The notes beneath the pieces are model-generated. The model was given only the letters and a program-made list of their open reading frames with translations. It was not told where the DNA came from and made no database searches. A stretch of 64,000 bases of DNA from Hemerocallis citrina (Eukaryota; Streptophyta; Magnoliopsida; Asparagales; Asphodelaceae), in contig JACEHZ010000201.1 of NCBI GenBank assembly GCA_017893485.1, positions 124,001-188,000 of the forward strand, in the 5' to 3' direction. Below, piece by piece: positions 46,920 to 57,375 of this stretch. The position numbers and the translations under genes are program-made. How positions within the stretch are numbered: the stretch's first letter is position 1; every line of letters begins with the position of its first letter.

Positions 46920-47942
46920 TTTCCTTTTGAATGAAAAGGTGAAATATGGCCACCATCTTTCATTAATTAGAAATTAGACAAACAAACCCAGAGTACTAGG
47001 ACAAATTACAAACTATAAACAGAAAAATAGAACATGCATGATCGGTACATACAATGACAGCTCCATCCAACACCCTTAGAGGGTGGGTAGACAAACCAAA
47101 AGTCAACAACCCACAATCGGCTAGGCCGAACCGGCCACAGCTTGGCCCGAAACTCCACCAATATTGTAATTGACCCCATCTTGGGCCCAATCACAAAGCA
47201 AGGACCATAAAATTGTGTGTACGTCAAATAAGCTTCGTGCACTGCCTCTACAGCACGCACACACCAACCTGAAGTGAATCACGCAGGATGTAGACATCCA
47301 CCGCTCCGATCCTTCTCCTCCCCAACTCCCACTAACTCACCAAAACACTCTCACACTCAACCCAGTCAAAGTCACAACAAAAGAGAGAGCCGTGAAGATG
47401 ATACCTTCACTTCTTTCACGCTTTAGCTTTCTCAGACGATTTCTCACCAAACAAAACTCTCACTCACCCTAAACACGGACACAGTAAAAGAGAGAGTCGT
47501 AAAGAGGATACCTTCACCTCTCTCACGCTCTTACTCTCTTAAGTGATTTCTCACAAACACAAATATACACCAGCATAGAGTAGTGAGGATAAACATCTTC
47601 ACTCTCTCACTCTCTCTCTCTCTCTCTCTCTCTCACGCAAAAATTCAAAACAAATCACAACAAACTAAAGCATTATCTTCTCCTCTCGCTCCTACGGACA
47701 TTGGACGTTGTAGATTTTAGGTTCAATGATGAGGGCGTAGTGGCGATGCTACCGTGAAGAATGTGGTTGTTGGTTAAAGGATATCGAAGTCAGGGTCTGA
47801 CTATGTAACCAAAAATTCCAAACAAATCTAACTCTACATTTCCACTGTACAAACTCTTCCACAAATCTTAATCCCCTCCAGATTTCAAACTCTAACATAC
47901 TCATCCCCATCTCCAAATTCCTTCCAGATGAAGATTTAGTTT
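46920..47942 (-). mobile_element. Poly(A)-tailed retroposon (LINE-type insertion), 1.0 kb
   Basis: The 17-bp target duplication CACTTCTTCTCAATTTT is at 46903-46919 and 47943-47959. At the left edge the minus strand ends 'ttcattcaaaaggaaaaa', a short A-rich tail. This combination marks target-primed insertion. The body contains a CT microsatellite (47601-47634) and two diverged copies of an approximately 85-bp unit ('agagagtcgt[ga]aagaggataccttcac'). No RT domain is visible, so it is a 5'-truncated LINE, a SINE-like element or a retrocopied transcript. Source not recognised. Confidence 0.7.
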
Positions 47943-47959
47943 CACTTCTTCTCAATTTT

Positions 47960-49010
47960 AGTAAAATCACTGCTTGTTACAATGATTGTGACAGTTTGTA
48001 TCCACATAAACTAATTAAATGTTGGGACGACAGTAACTTGCAAAATGTTATTGAACTCAACAAATAATTGCAGCTTGGATGGCCAAAAACAAGCTAAAAA
48101 AATTCACTTTCAAGAAATGAATTCACAAGCATGGAAAAGAGAAATTCAGTATGCTAGTTCGATTAAACAGTTCAAATTTCACAAGTTGTTTAGACTAGTA
48201 ACTCTTTAACTTTTTTTTTTAACTGAGTCCAAAATATTTTTTACTAGTATATTATCATACCTTCTTATTAGGCATCCAAAAAAGATTTTCAAGGAGGGAA
48301 ATTCTGAACAAAGTGATTAAGTGAAGTCTCTATCAAACTTACCTCAGTAAGCCTTGATCTGCATAAACATTCGTGTGAGATTATGAAGATCATCAAAGGG
48401 TAAGTGCATGGTAAGGTCGAGTTCCGCAGTCGTAGATCATGTCAATAGTCATGCTTGTGACATGATCGTCATTAATCTTCGGTGGAAGTGGGCATGAGCT
48501 CCAGAAATGTCTAATCGCTCCAAAATTCACGCCCACCATCAAAACTTGAGTAAAGATAGGTCCAATTCATAGGAATCGTCGGATCTTATTATGATGCGTG
48601 CCTAGATATACCACCAAAAGATAATTTCTAAATTTCAGAAATTGAATAAGAAATTATAAAAAAATCATTTAAATGATTTGGAATTTAGAAAAATTCTGAA
48701 AAATCAATAAAGTTGATTTATAAATTCAGAAAAATCTGGGCGAATCATTACAGTTTAATTTTACATTTGGAAAAAATTGGAAAATCATAAAAGTGATTTA
48801 AATTCATAAAATTCAAAAAGAAATGATTTAAATTCCAAATATAATATTTTAAAAATTTAGGAGTAGTTATTAAAAATCCTGGAAATTTCAGAAAATTCTA
48901 AATATTTTAGAAAAAATCCAAACGATGAGGCTCAACACAATAATTACGATTTGCCACAAGTAAGCATCAATACTTCATAAAGTTTATTTCATAAAACTTT
49001 CAGGAGTAAG
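47960..49010. other. AT-rich stretch, no gene recognised
   Basis: The part at 48600-48910 repeats words such as 'aaatgatttaaatt' and 'aaaattctgaaaaatc' without a fixed period. No coding signal. Confidence 0.5.
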
Positions 49011-49305
49011 GAGCTTATGATAAATATAAAATTCTACACATGTATATCAATGACATGTATCATGATATGGAGGGGTAAAATTGTCAAGTTGGACACCCAG
49101 ATATGGGTCAAAACCGAAACCCAATGCGGGTCAAAATTCGAAACTCAAGTCAGCAGAAACCCGAAACCCAATAAGGATGAATTTAATAGGTTATCAGATA
49201 AGCAATTCAAATAATTGTCTTATGCTCTAACTATTGCATCTTATCTCCTAACTAGTAAGTCTTATCCTCTAATCTACGGATTTACTCCTACAAAAACTCA
49301 AAGGG
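49011..49305 (+). repeat. Uninterrupted copy of the LTR remnant
   Basis: It matches 34979-35069 and then 46160-46320 in one run, which proves that those two pieces were once contiguous before the copia insertion. Its right part ('ctcctacaaaaactcaaa') ends before a GGGGGGG run at 49302-49308. Confidence 0.8.
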
Positions 49306-50820
49306 GGGGTACTACGAGCCCTCTGCCCCACGCATCTAACCAGCTCGCGTGGTTCACCGGTTCCACCGAAACGCAAATTTATTATTTCTTTTCACAAATA
49401 TAAGGTTTCATTCGACCGCTTATTGGGCAGTCGTCAATTCCTCCAGACCAAAGTCAAGAGAAATTGACAGTCGACTGTGTAATGCAGTCGACCCTATTAA
49501 ATTTCAATCGACTATAACCTTCTCAAATCCAATATTTCGGTGAATCCAGTTTATATTATTTCCATAACTTAATCATTTGCCAATGAAATTTTTACATATC
49601 TAATCCTCACAAAAAACCTAAATTAATATTGAATGCAGTGGCTTTGAAACTTTCCTGATATTTGTGATCTTTAATATTTGCTTGATTCTGTTCCTTTGGC
49701 TGTGATTCCAATGATCTTGAGATTTTATTTAAATTTCGTTATGTATTATCATGTATAGATCTTGGATGAGAATATTAGATGCATGTATATGTACACACCA
49801 AACTTAGGGTCACGAAGGTAACTAAGAAGGTTAGGATAATGAGACAAATAAATGAAATAGGAAAAAAGAATCCCACAAGCTACCTGCAGTAAGTTAGAGA
49901 AAGACATTAACAACAAATTGTTGAAAAATTGATGAAGAGAATTAAGAGAAAAATCCACAATTCTTATTTAAAAGGGTTTTGTCTTATATGGGTTTGTTCT
50001 TATATGGATGTGATCCAAATATGGGAACATATTTAGTCCCAATGGATGGAATTATTGGATATGAGGTTCCCTATATATATCTATATCTTCTCTATGTTAA
50101 TTTAGAGAGTATGAGGAACTATTGGATGTTGGGATGGATGCACTAGGATTCGCTAGTGAGGAATACTTGGTTTTTACCGTGTGTGTGTGGTGGGCCTTTG
50201 GGCATTGACTGGTTAACTGATGTGGTAAAGATAATATCTAATCTTTATTTTTTAGTTTTAATAGACTGCATGTATTTTGCAATGTTCAGAGATACGTGGG
50301 AAAGTGGGTGAGAAAATCTCTCACACTTTGCTACCCACTTTCTCTTAGATAGGGGTGTAGACAGAGAAAACACATTTTCTTTACAAATCAGATCTCTTAT
50401 CTCTTCCTCCTCTTCCTATTCTCAATATTTTGTTGATAGGTTCTTTGAGGCTCCAGTCGAATAATGAAAGAGTTTTGTATTATGCATACGCTGGCGTTGT
50501 TAACCGTCGTATCATGGGGCAGCTTGCCAGTAACCTTACACACCAGTATAGTGGCGGTGATATATTCTTTAAGCAGAGTCAATGTGACGATTCGGTCTAT
50601 TTCTAATCATCAAGTTTATTTCTTTCTTTTGTTATCTCTATCATGTTCTGGTTGGTGATTTTTGGATTTGCTTTTGGATCCTAGATGTTCTTTATCGACA
50701 TGTATTTTTCCTATCTGATTTGCATATGTTATCATGCTGCAATTTTATCACAACTGTCATTTAATGTATTTAAATAATATGGATTTCAACATCTCGAAGT
50801 TTGCCCCATATGACCTTTTA
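49306..50820. other. No gene recognised
   Basis: The part at 49430-49520 has GTCGACTG-type words like those in the LTRs at 22480 and 61350, so it may be another LTR scrap. The remainder is AT-rich with short frames and no motif. Confidence 0.45.
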
Positions 50821-51490
50821 GAGCATCCACAGTCGTTAGGCATTTATCCATTTTATGCATATTTTGGCAAAAAATTCCCTGCAGTCGTTAGACATTTAGC
50901 CATTTTTTGTTTTTTTCGCTACAATAAAAAGGCAAATATGCATATGGATATAGCAATATGCATATTATAAGAGACGATACATCATGTTTCGTCTATAATT
51001 TTTAATATTTTTAAAAATCATCGGAGGTGTTTCGTCTGTAATATTTTATTTTATTTTTTGGGAACGTTTCGTCTGATGAAATCCCGAATTAAAAAAATTA
51101 ATCTTAAGCTCTTAATTTAGTTAGTTAATTAGTTTAGTTAGTATTTTAATTAAACTTTTAGTTAAATAATTAGTTAATTAACTAAGTTTAGTTAATTAAT
51201 AACATAATTAAAAACTTAATTAACCAAAAATCAATGGGACAAAACATGATGTGTCGTCCCACGAACATCATGTTTCGTCTATTGTGGGTCCTACGTGAAA
51301 AAAATATTTTTTTTAAAAACCCATTAAAAAATTTTGAAAAAATCCGAAAAAAAATGGCGGACGAAACATTATGTTTCGTCCGTCTACAAGATTGCTATAT
51401 TTTGTCTTTTTTTCACTGTAGCGAAATACCGAAATGCTATTTTCAAATATGCATATATGCATATTTTACCTGCAATGACTGTAGATGCTC
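50821..51490. mobile_element. Harbinger/Tourist-type MITE, 670 bp
   Basis: The ends are GAGCATCCACAGTCGTTAGG and CAATGACTGTAGATGCTC. The TTA target duplication is at 50818-50820 and 51491-51493. The interior has repeated 'catgatgtttcgtc' and its complement, plus an AT-rich centre (51100-51220). It belongs to the same group as the MITE inside the hAT element (27621-33015) and has no coding capacity. Confidence 0.85.
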
Positions 51491-51867
51491 TTAGCATCCC
51501 AAAAATTTGCCACGTGGCACCTTTTAAAAACCTCACAAAATATATATACTAAAAATTTATATCTTTTATTTTTATCTTTATTGTAAAAACCACGACTTAA
51601 TTGTTTTTTAGGACTAATTTTGACAATATTTGCAAAAAGAGAACAATGACCAAAATATTTGCAACTAAGGGATAATTTTTAATTAATATTCGATGCTTAC
51701 TATCCCATAGATTTTTCTATAGGATGTGTGATCTTTCTGCAGATTAAAAAAAAATTGTAATAATTTCTATTTATCTTGTCTAATTAATTTTTTAACTACT
51801 AAATTTGTACCAAATATTTTGCTAAAATTTTGAGAAAACCAGGTAAGAGTTTCTTACTTAAAAATGC

Positions 51868-51880
51868 GGCTCTGATACCA
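51868..51880 (-). other. tRNA-Met primer-binding site of the viral copy
   Basis: The minus strand reads TGGTATCAGAGCC, complementary to the 3' end of plant initiator tRNA-Met and the standard minus-strand primer site (genome position 1) of Caulimoviridae. A second, partial 'tgataccac' follows at 51888-51896. Confidence 0.85.
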
Positions 51881-51919
51881 CACTACTGATACCACAACTG
51901 TGGATTGCGAAGCGTGAAA

Positions 51920-52504
51920 TCACCTGAAAAATAGAATTAAACAGAGTATCAAAAAACTTGAATGATCTGCAAAATAATATTCTTTTATATAATGTGCATT
52001 GTCTATCTCAAAAATATTAAAATAATCAAGCATGAGTTCAATATCTCTCATAGATTCTAACTCTGTTGTAGATATTTCACTACTACTATCATATGGGTGT
52101 TCTTCAAGTTCTTCCATATGTCTATTTTTCTCTTCAATATGTTCACTTTCTTCTAGAAATTGTCTATATGTTGTAGTAGGGCTCCATATATAACTACTAA
52201 ATACACCATTTTCATAAAATAATAAACATCTTTCATAAAAACTAGTTTCTCCAGGATTTATTTCATTTATTGTTATAATTATTTCGACATTTATATTACT
52301 AGTTTCTCCAGGATTTATTTGATTTATTATTATAATTATTACTCTTTGTATACTAAAGAAGAATAATTTGAATTCATAATAATCATTCATGCTTATTACC
52401 CTATGAGGATAATAAACATAAAAGATTAGCATTCTATCACTTCCTTGATAATTAATCATCAATTCAAAAATCTCTGAGGCAATACTGAAACTATTATTAT
52501 ACAT
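51920..52504 (-). CDS. Unknown 194-codon frame in the viral leader region
   Basis: An open frame from the ATG at 52504, between the viral promoter and the primer site, where related viruses have a leader with short uORFs. Residues about 65-100 contain a 19-codon direct repeat (INPGETS twice, 57 bp apart: 52241 and 52298). The C-terminal third is acidic (EESEHIEEKNRHMEELEE...) and the last residues are hydrophobic. It has no recognisable domain. It is intact while all neighbouring viral frames are broken, which is notable, but AT-rich DNA can hold long frames by chance. Confidence 0.35.
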   Translation of the reverse strand: MYNNSFSIASEIFELMINYQGSDRMLIFYVYYPHRVISMNDYYEFKLFFFSIQRVIIIIINQINPGETSNINVEIIITINEINPGETSFYERCLLFYENGVFSSYIWSPTTTYRQFLEESEHIEEKNRHMEELEEHPYDSSSEISTTELESMRDIELMLDYFNIFEIDNAHYIKEYYFADHSSFLILCLILFFR

Positions 52505-52967
52505 TAGTTACATTTAATAGAAATAATTATATAATCAAGAGTATAGAGAAATTTCTAAGGATACCTAAAAAATCAAAACAAAACGGTCCATCATACTTCC
52601 GACCTAGTTAAATCTCTTTGAGCTGCTTTGTACCAGTTATTACCAGTGGATAAAATACCTCTGGTATGCACCCCAATTTCAGTGCTCCTTTTACATTCCT
52701 CCCATCTCAGGACTACTATGCTCTCAAGATAGCTTCATCCTAGAGATACGTCTGGAACAACTAGTAGCAGTTCAATACAGGCAACCACAACCTAGCTCGT
52801 TTCCTGCTACTAGGTGTACAGTCTAACTATAGAAGGTTGTAAAAGGGTCTTTTTGCAAGATCCTTCAAACAGAGCCTTACAAAACTCTCCCGAATTAAGA
52901 AAAATTAGCTTTTCATACCTTATTTTGTGGAAGATCTTGCAGCAGAACTCATAGAAATATAATTTTT

Positions 52968-53140
52968 TTTATTGCTCTCAATCTCCTTACAAACCAAACT
53001 TTTCTTACAATCTTATATGGAATTTCTTTCCTCCTAGATAGTCTGCCTTTCTTCCTTACCTAGCCTCCCTTTCTATAGAAGAATGGATGGCTTTACATCA
53101 GATACAATTATTGTTCTCATTACATCATTGCTTACATCAT
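52968..53140 (-). promoter_or_regulatory. CaMV 35S-like promoter and poly(A) signal
   Basis: The minus strand has ATGATGTAAGCAATGATGTA (53140-53121), two tandem TGATGTAA units spaced like the as-1 element of the CaMV 35S promoter. About 45 bp on is TTCTTCTATAGAAAGGGAGG (TATA-like core 53078-53073), and about 100 bp further AATAAA (52973-52968). This order (as-1, TATA, then poly(A) signal shortly downstream) is the caulimovirid terminal redundancy arrangement. Activity is unknown. Confidence 0.65.
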
Positions 53141-53245
53141 AGATAAATAATTGAGCCAATTATGTCACTGCTTACGTTGAAAATTCTTTTCTGGCCAACA
53201 TCTTCACGTGCTTCACATCAGAAATAGCACTTCGTCAGCCTTCTC

Positions 53246-54250
53246 TTATTTTTTCCTGCATTGTCCGCATTCATGATGTGGTTTCATCCTCATCAATCTA
53301 CAGTAGTTGACAGCTGTCTTTTCTGTCATTGTCATGGCTCCTTTATGCAGAATTCGATACAAGCTGTTAAAGACTTCTTTATTTGACTGTGGTTGTTTAA
53401 TTTTTGCTATGTTGTAAATCATTAATTTTTGTGGGTCAGGGCTATCATAAATCCATATGTTACCTTCTCTATTTTGTATGTCCTTGAGTTCACAATATAT
53501 TGTTCTAAATCTCGTAGCTCTTCTTTCTGGGATCAGTTTTTCAAATTCTTCATTTTTATATGGTATAATAGTGGTTGCTCCAAATAGGATTGGTGTAGTC
53601 ATCTCTATCTTTATAATACGTACAGCTGGTAGTTCTTCATCATTTTCAAGAAATTCTGGAATAGCTGAAAATACCCAGACATATATTTTGGATGCGGACC
53701 AAAATAACTTTTAGCAGCTTTATATACTTCTTTTGGTAATTGGCTAAGTTCTTCACATTCTTGAGATAGATATATTTGCAGTGGATAAGTCCTCTTTCGA
53801 ACAATACTCTCACTGTTTTTGAATTTGCTCCTGGTAGTATGATCGCTTTGTTCATATATTGTTGAGAAATAGTCTTGAAAAATTTGTTGACTTGAGTGGT
53901 TTGACATAATTTCTCAATATATTGTAAATATAAATCTTTCTTGGAGTATTTTGGATGATCTGAGAGTAAACTCTCTTTGTAGGTAGTAGGTTGTATGGAT
54001 GTGGAGTTTCCCTGTGGCTACTTTGTGATCTCACTTGTATGTTGTGGGTTAATAGGTTCACTCCCTTTGCTTATTTTTTCAATATGCTCTGCATTTAAAT
54101 GTTGGTAAAATATACTTTGAAGACCACATATTTGCAACTGTAGTTGGTTAAATGCTCATTTTAATTGCTCCACGGTCTCCTTTAGGTAAACTATATCCTG
54201 TTCTATATGCTGACTCAATTTTCCATCATGTAAAAATGAAATTATTAGCT
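53246..54250 (-). pseudogene. Viral TAV-like (translation transactivator) region
   Basis: After the RNase H end there are broken frames to about 54061. Frames at 53907-53611 (YPLQIYLSQECEELSQLPKE, SYFGPHPKYMSGYF) and 53602-53246 (MTTPILFGATTIIPY, RFRTIYCELKDIQN) are separated by a frameshift. The C-terminus has a His/Cys cluster (HHECGQC). The position between RT and promoter is where cavemo-, solendo- and caulimoviruses place the transactivator / inclusion-body protein. The name rests on position and general likeness, not on a decisive motif. Confidence 0.5.
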
Positions 54251-55453
54251 TCTTGATAAGAAATCTGATAGGATGTTATCTTTTCCTTTTATATTTTCTC
54301 TTTAGAAGTCATAATGTGCTAACTCCATTTGTCATCTTATCAACCTTTTATTTGTTATAGTTGGGTCTATTATTTTGTTAATCCAACTCTTTGCTTGTGT
54401 ATTATCTGTTCTTACTATAAATTTTGTATGTATAACGAATAACTCAAACTTTTTTATAGCTTTTAAGATTGCTAGTAGTTCTTTTTTATTTATGTGGTAA
54501 TTTTGTTGGGTCTGTGTGAATGATCCACTAGTATATTGGGCTAGTCTTTTCTCTTCTTCACCTATTTCAATGAATTTTAATACTGCTCCCCAATTTTTTT
54601 CACATGCATCTATTTCAATTATCCATGAACATTCTTTAACAGGTAATCTTAGCTTATTTAATTTTGAAGTTTGTTGTTTTAATATTTTAAGTTTTTCTTC
54701 ATCCTCTGGGGTCCATTCCCATTTCTTAAACTTTTTAAGTTTTTGTTGTAACCAATTTATTTTTGCTAATAAATTTGGTATATATCCTCTTGTTTGATTT
54801 AGTAACCCGATTATAGATTGTACTTCTCTTTTTTCTTTTAGGACATTAGGAAATATCTTTATTTTTTCTGCTATATGTGGCTGTTGTTCTATTACTTCAT
54901 GTGATAATTTTGTTCCTAAGAATTCTATCTCAGTTTTGAACAATTTTATTTTCTTTTTTAATAGTATAATACATGTGTTTTTGACAATTTCTATGAATTT
55001 TATTAGATGCTCTTTATGTTGTTCTTCATTTTCGGATCCTATTAGAATATCATCTATATATACTAATATGAAATTGTTGTATTTTTCAAATATCTTATCC
55101 ATATATTCTTGGAATATTCCTGAACTGTTTTTATATCTGAATGGTAATACATTCCATTCATAGAATCCTTGAGGTGTGCTAAATGGTGTTTACTTTTTTG
55201 AGTCTTCTGTTAGTTTTACATGGTAAAATCCTGATTTACAATCGAATTTTGAATATATTTTTCTTATTCTTACTGTGTTAAGTAGTATTTGCATATCTGG
55301 TAGTGAATATCCAAATCTCTTAGAATTTTTATTTAATTCCTTATAATTTACTACCATTCGAGATTTACCTTTTTTTTCTTCTGAATGTTTTCTTACTATG
55401 AATGATGGTGATGAATGTGGACTTTGTGATTTTCTTATGTAATTATTTTCCAC
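54250..55453 (-). pseudogene. Viral reverse transcriptase - RNase H
   Basis: A single frame from 55453, broken by a TAA at 55190-55192 and by stops after 54335. RT: SPHSSPSFIVRKHSEEKKGK, MVVNYKELN, YSKFDCKSGFYHVKL, and the active-site box LVYIDDILIGS (Y-I-D-D at 55060-55049, intact). RNase H: IEIDACEKNWGAVL, YHINKKELLAILKAIKKF, IVRTDNTQAKSW, and the typical end IKGKDNILSDFLSR near 54270. Sequence style and the lack of a downstream integrase place it in Caulimoviridae rather than Ty3/gypsy. Confidence 0.9.
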
Positions 55454-55519
55454 TAATTCTTTTATATTTATTTTAAACTCTTCTAGGTTTGTTGGTGTGT
55501 GTCTTATAGGTTTAATTTT

Positions 55520-56575
55520 TATTATTTTTTCTTATCTATTAACTCTATATGTGCTGTGGGTTTACTTAAGTCCCATTTTGCCAAGGGGTCCTCTCCGCAC
55601 AGTTCTTCAAATTATTTTTGTAAAATTTCTGTTGTAGTTATTTCTTGGACTTGTATTCTAATTTTGTTTGGTAAATATTGATATTCACCACGCTGAGTTG
55701 TAGAAACTCTGATATGCGGCAGGTCGATTCTAGAATAAGGTTGAGTTATTCTAATTGCTACTGCTTGGTGTCTACAAGGTGTTGTAAATACAACTGATTT
55801 ATGTGATATGGTTATAGGATAGTATTGTTGGAAAAAGTTATTTCCTAATAGCACATCATTATTCATATTATTAAAATGGTATATTATTGGTATTTTTAGT
55901 ATGTAGTTTTCTATTTGTACATTAACATTTTGTTGATACTTATGAAGTATGATAGTTTATCCAGTTAAACCAGTTATTGCTTTCTCATTATATCTATCTT
56001 GTTTTTATTTTGGTAGTATATTTTCGCAGCAGAGGCTAGTGCCTGCTTTGGTGTCTATTAGACTATGATAGTTTATTGATTTGTATCATTCATAAACAAA
56101 TTCTTTTAATATGCATAACGTGTTCTTTGTTGCTCTTAATTGATTCATTTGTTCAATATTCTATTTATTACTATGTCTTCATTGTTTACTGTTATTGTGA
56201 TTTTTCTTCTTGAATTGAGTAAAGTTGCACCGTTGTAAGGAAGTCAGTTCCTAATAGCATTTCATTAACATGGTGTTCTGGGTCTACTTGTAAATGCAAT
56301 AACATTTCATTTCTACCATATATCCTCAGTGGTAGTATTATTTTACGTACAATTGGATGTCTATTATTGTAATAGTCTAGATAGTAATATGGGTTTTCTA
56401 ATGACATTAATTCAGTTGTTTTTATATTTGTTTGTTTAATATGTGAATTAGTAGCTCCTAAATCTATTAAGACTATATGTTTATTCCATTTTCCATTGTC
56501 AAGATATTCTATTTCTATTTTAAATTGGTTATTCTTCTGGTTGTCTAATGTATTTATTATTGGTATTAATTTCAA
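55520..56575 (-). pseudogene. Viral aspartic protease region
   Basis: The frame 56575-56192 carries VLIDLGATNSHIKQ: the catalytic triad position D-[ST]-G is D-L-G here, so activity should be lost. MLLGTDFLTTVQLYSIQ follows. A second frame, 55866-55612, has MNNDVLLGNNFFQQYYPI and SVVFTTPCRH, the usual protease-to-RT linker of the family. Two 'LLG[TN][DN]F' segments in succession are seen; one may be a duplicated protease-like unit. Confidence 0.75.
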
Positions 56576-56581
56576 TACTTG

Positions 56582-57342
56582 TTATTTGTTTCTTATTGAT
56601 AGTGATCTCTTTCTGAACATTATTTGATGTGCTTTTCCTTTAGCAATTTCTTTTGGTTTATTAAATTCGAATTCTATATAATTTGGTATAGTCATTTCAG
56701 GGTTTTTTCTTGCTGGTTTGTATCTTATAATTTCGCTGAATATCGGTTCTATTTTAAAATTATCGGTATTTCTATTTTTTACTTCATACTTACTAGTGAA
56801 AGCATAAATATTTCTTATTTGTATACTCATAACTTTATTTTTTTTCTATCATTTTTATTCCTGATAATCTGTGGTACATGACTAGACTTTTGTCTTTATT
56901 TTCTTATGTCATGCTTATAGAGAAATTAGGTTTTATTGTAAATTTTATCTTTTGGTACATTAGGTTTCCTTGTACTATTCTTATTAAGGCATCTTGTGTA
57001 CTTGATATTATTCTAACATTCATTAGGTATATTTTCAGGGGTGTATTTATTCCTTCCTTAAAATAGGCTTTTATTATTATTTGCACAGCTCCTAAATGTA
57101 TGTGTCTTAATGTTAAGGTTTTCTCACTTATTTTTTTCATCTCGTCTTATTATTCCTTCTGTTATTAATGGGATTATGGTTTTTCTTTGTGCTTGTTCAA
57201 TGTCTATAGGTTGTTCATTATTCCTAGCTATTATGATAGTACTTTTCTTCCTTTCGAATATTGGTAGTTTAAATATCTCTTTTGGATTTATATCTAATTT
57301 GGTTGCTCTTATTTTATCGTATTTTTGTATGTCAAAGCACAT
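56582..57342 (-). pseudogene. Viral movement protein (30K type)
   Basis: Three frames: 57342-57124 (INPKEIFKLPIFERKKS, IIPLITEGIIRR), 57140-56904 (LTLRHIHLGAVQIIIKAYF, TPLKIYLMNVRI, ISSTQDALIRIVQGNL) and 56830-56582. The HLGAVQ...F..G..TP core with the following D/N-R stretch is characteristic of caulimovirid movement proteins, which enlarge plasmodesmata for cell-to-cell spread. Two frame changes and a stop break it. Confidence 0.75.
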
Positions 57343-57375
57343 TCTTTCCCTTACTTCTTCATTGTTTTCTTCTCT

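Noticed and set aside
50397..50658. Overlapping short frames on both strands near 50.5 kb
   Set aside because: Neither shows a domain or splice context.
54332..55453. RT considered as a Ty3/gypsy element
   Set aside because: No integrase follows RNase H, no LTRs flank the block, and movement-protein and 35S-like promoter features are present; Caulimoviridae fits better.
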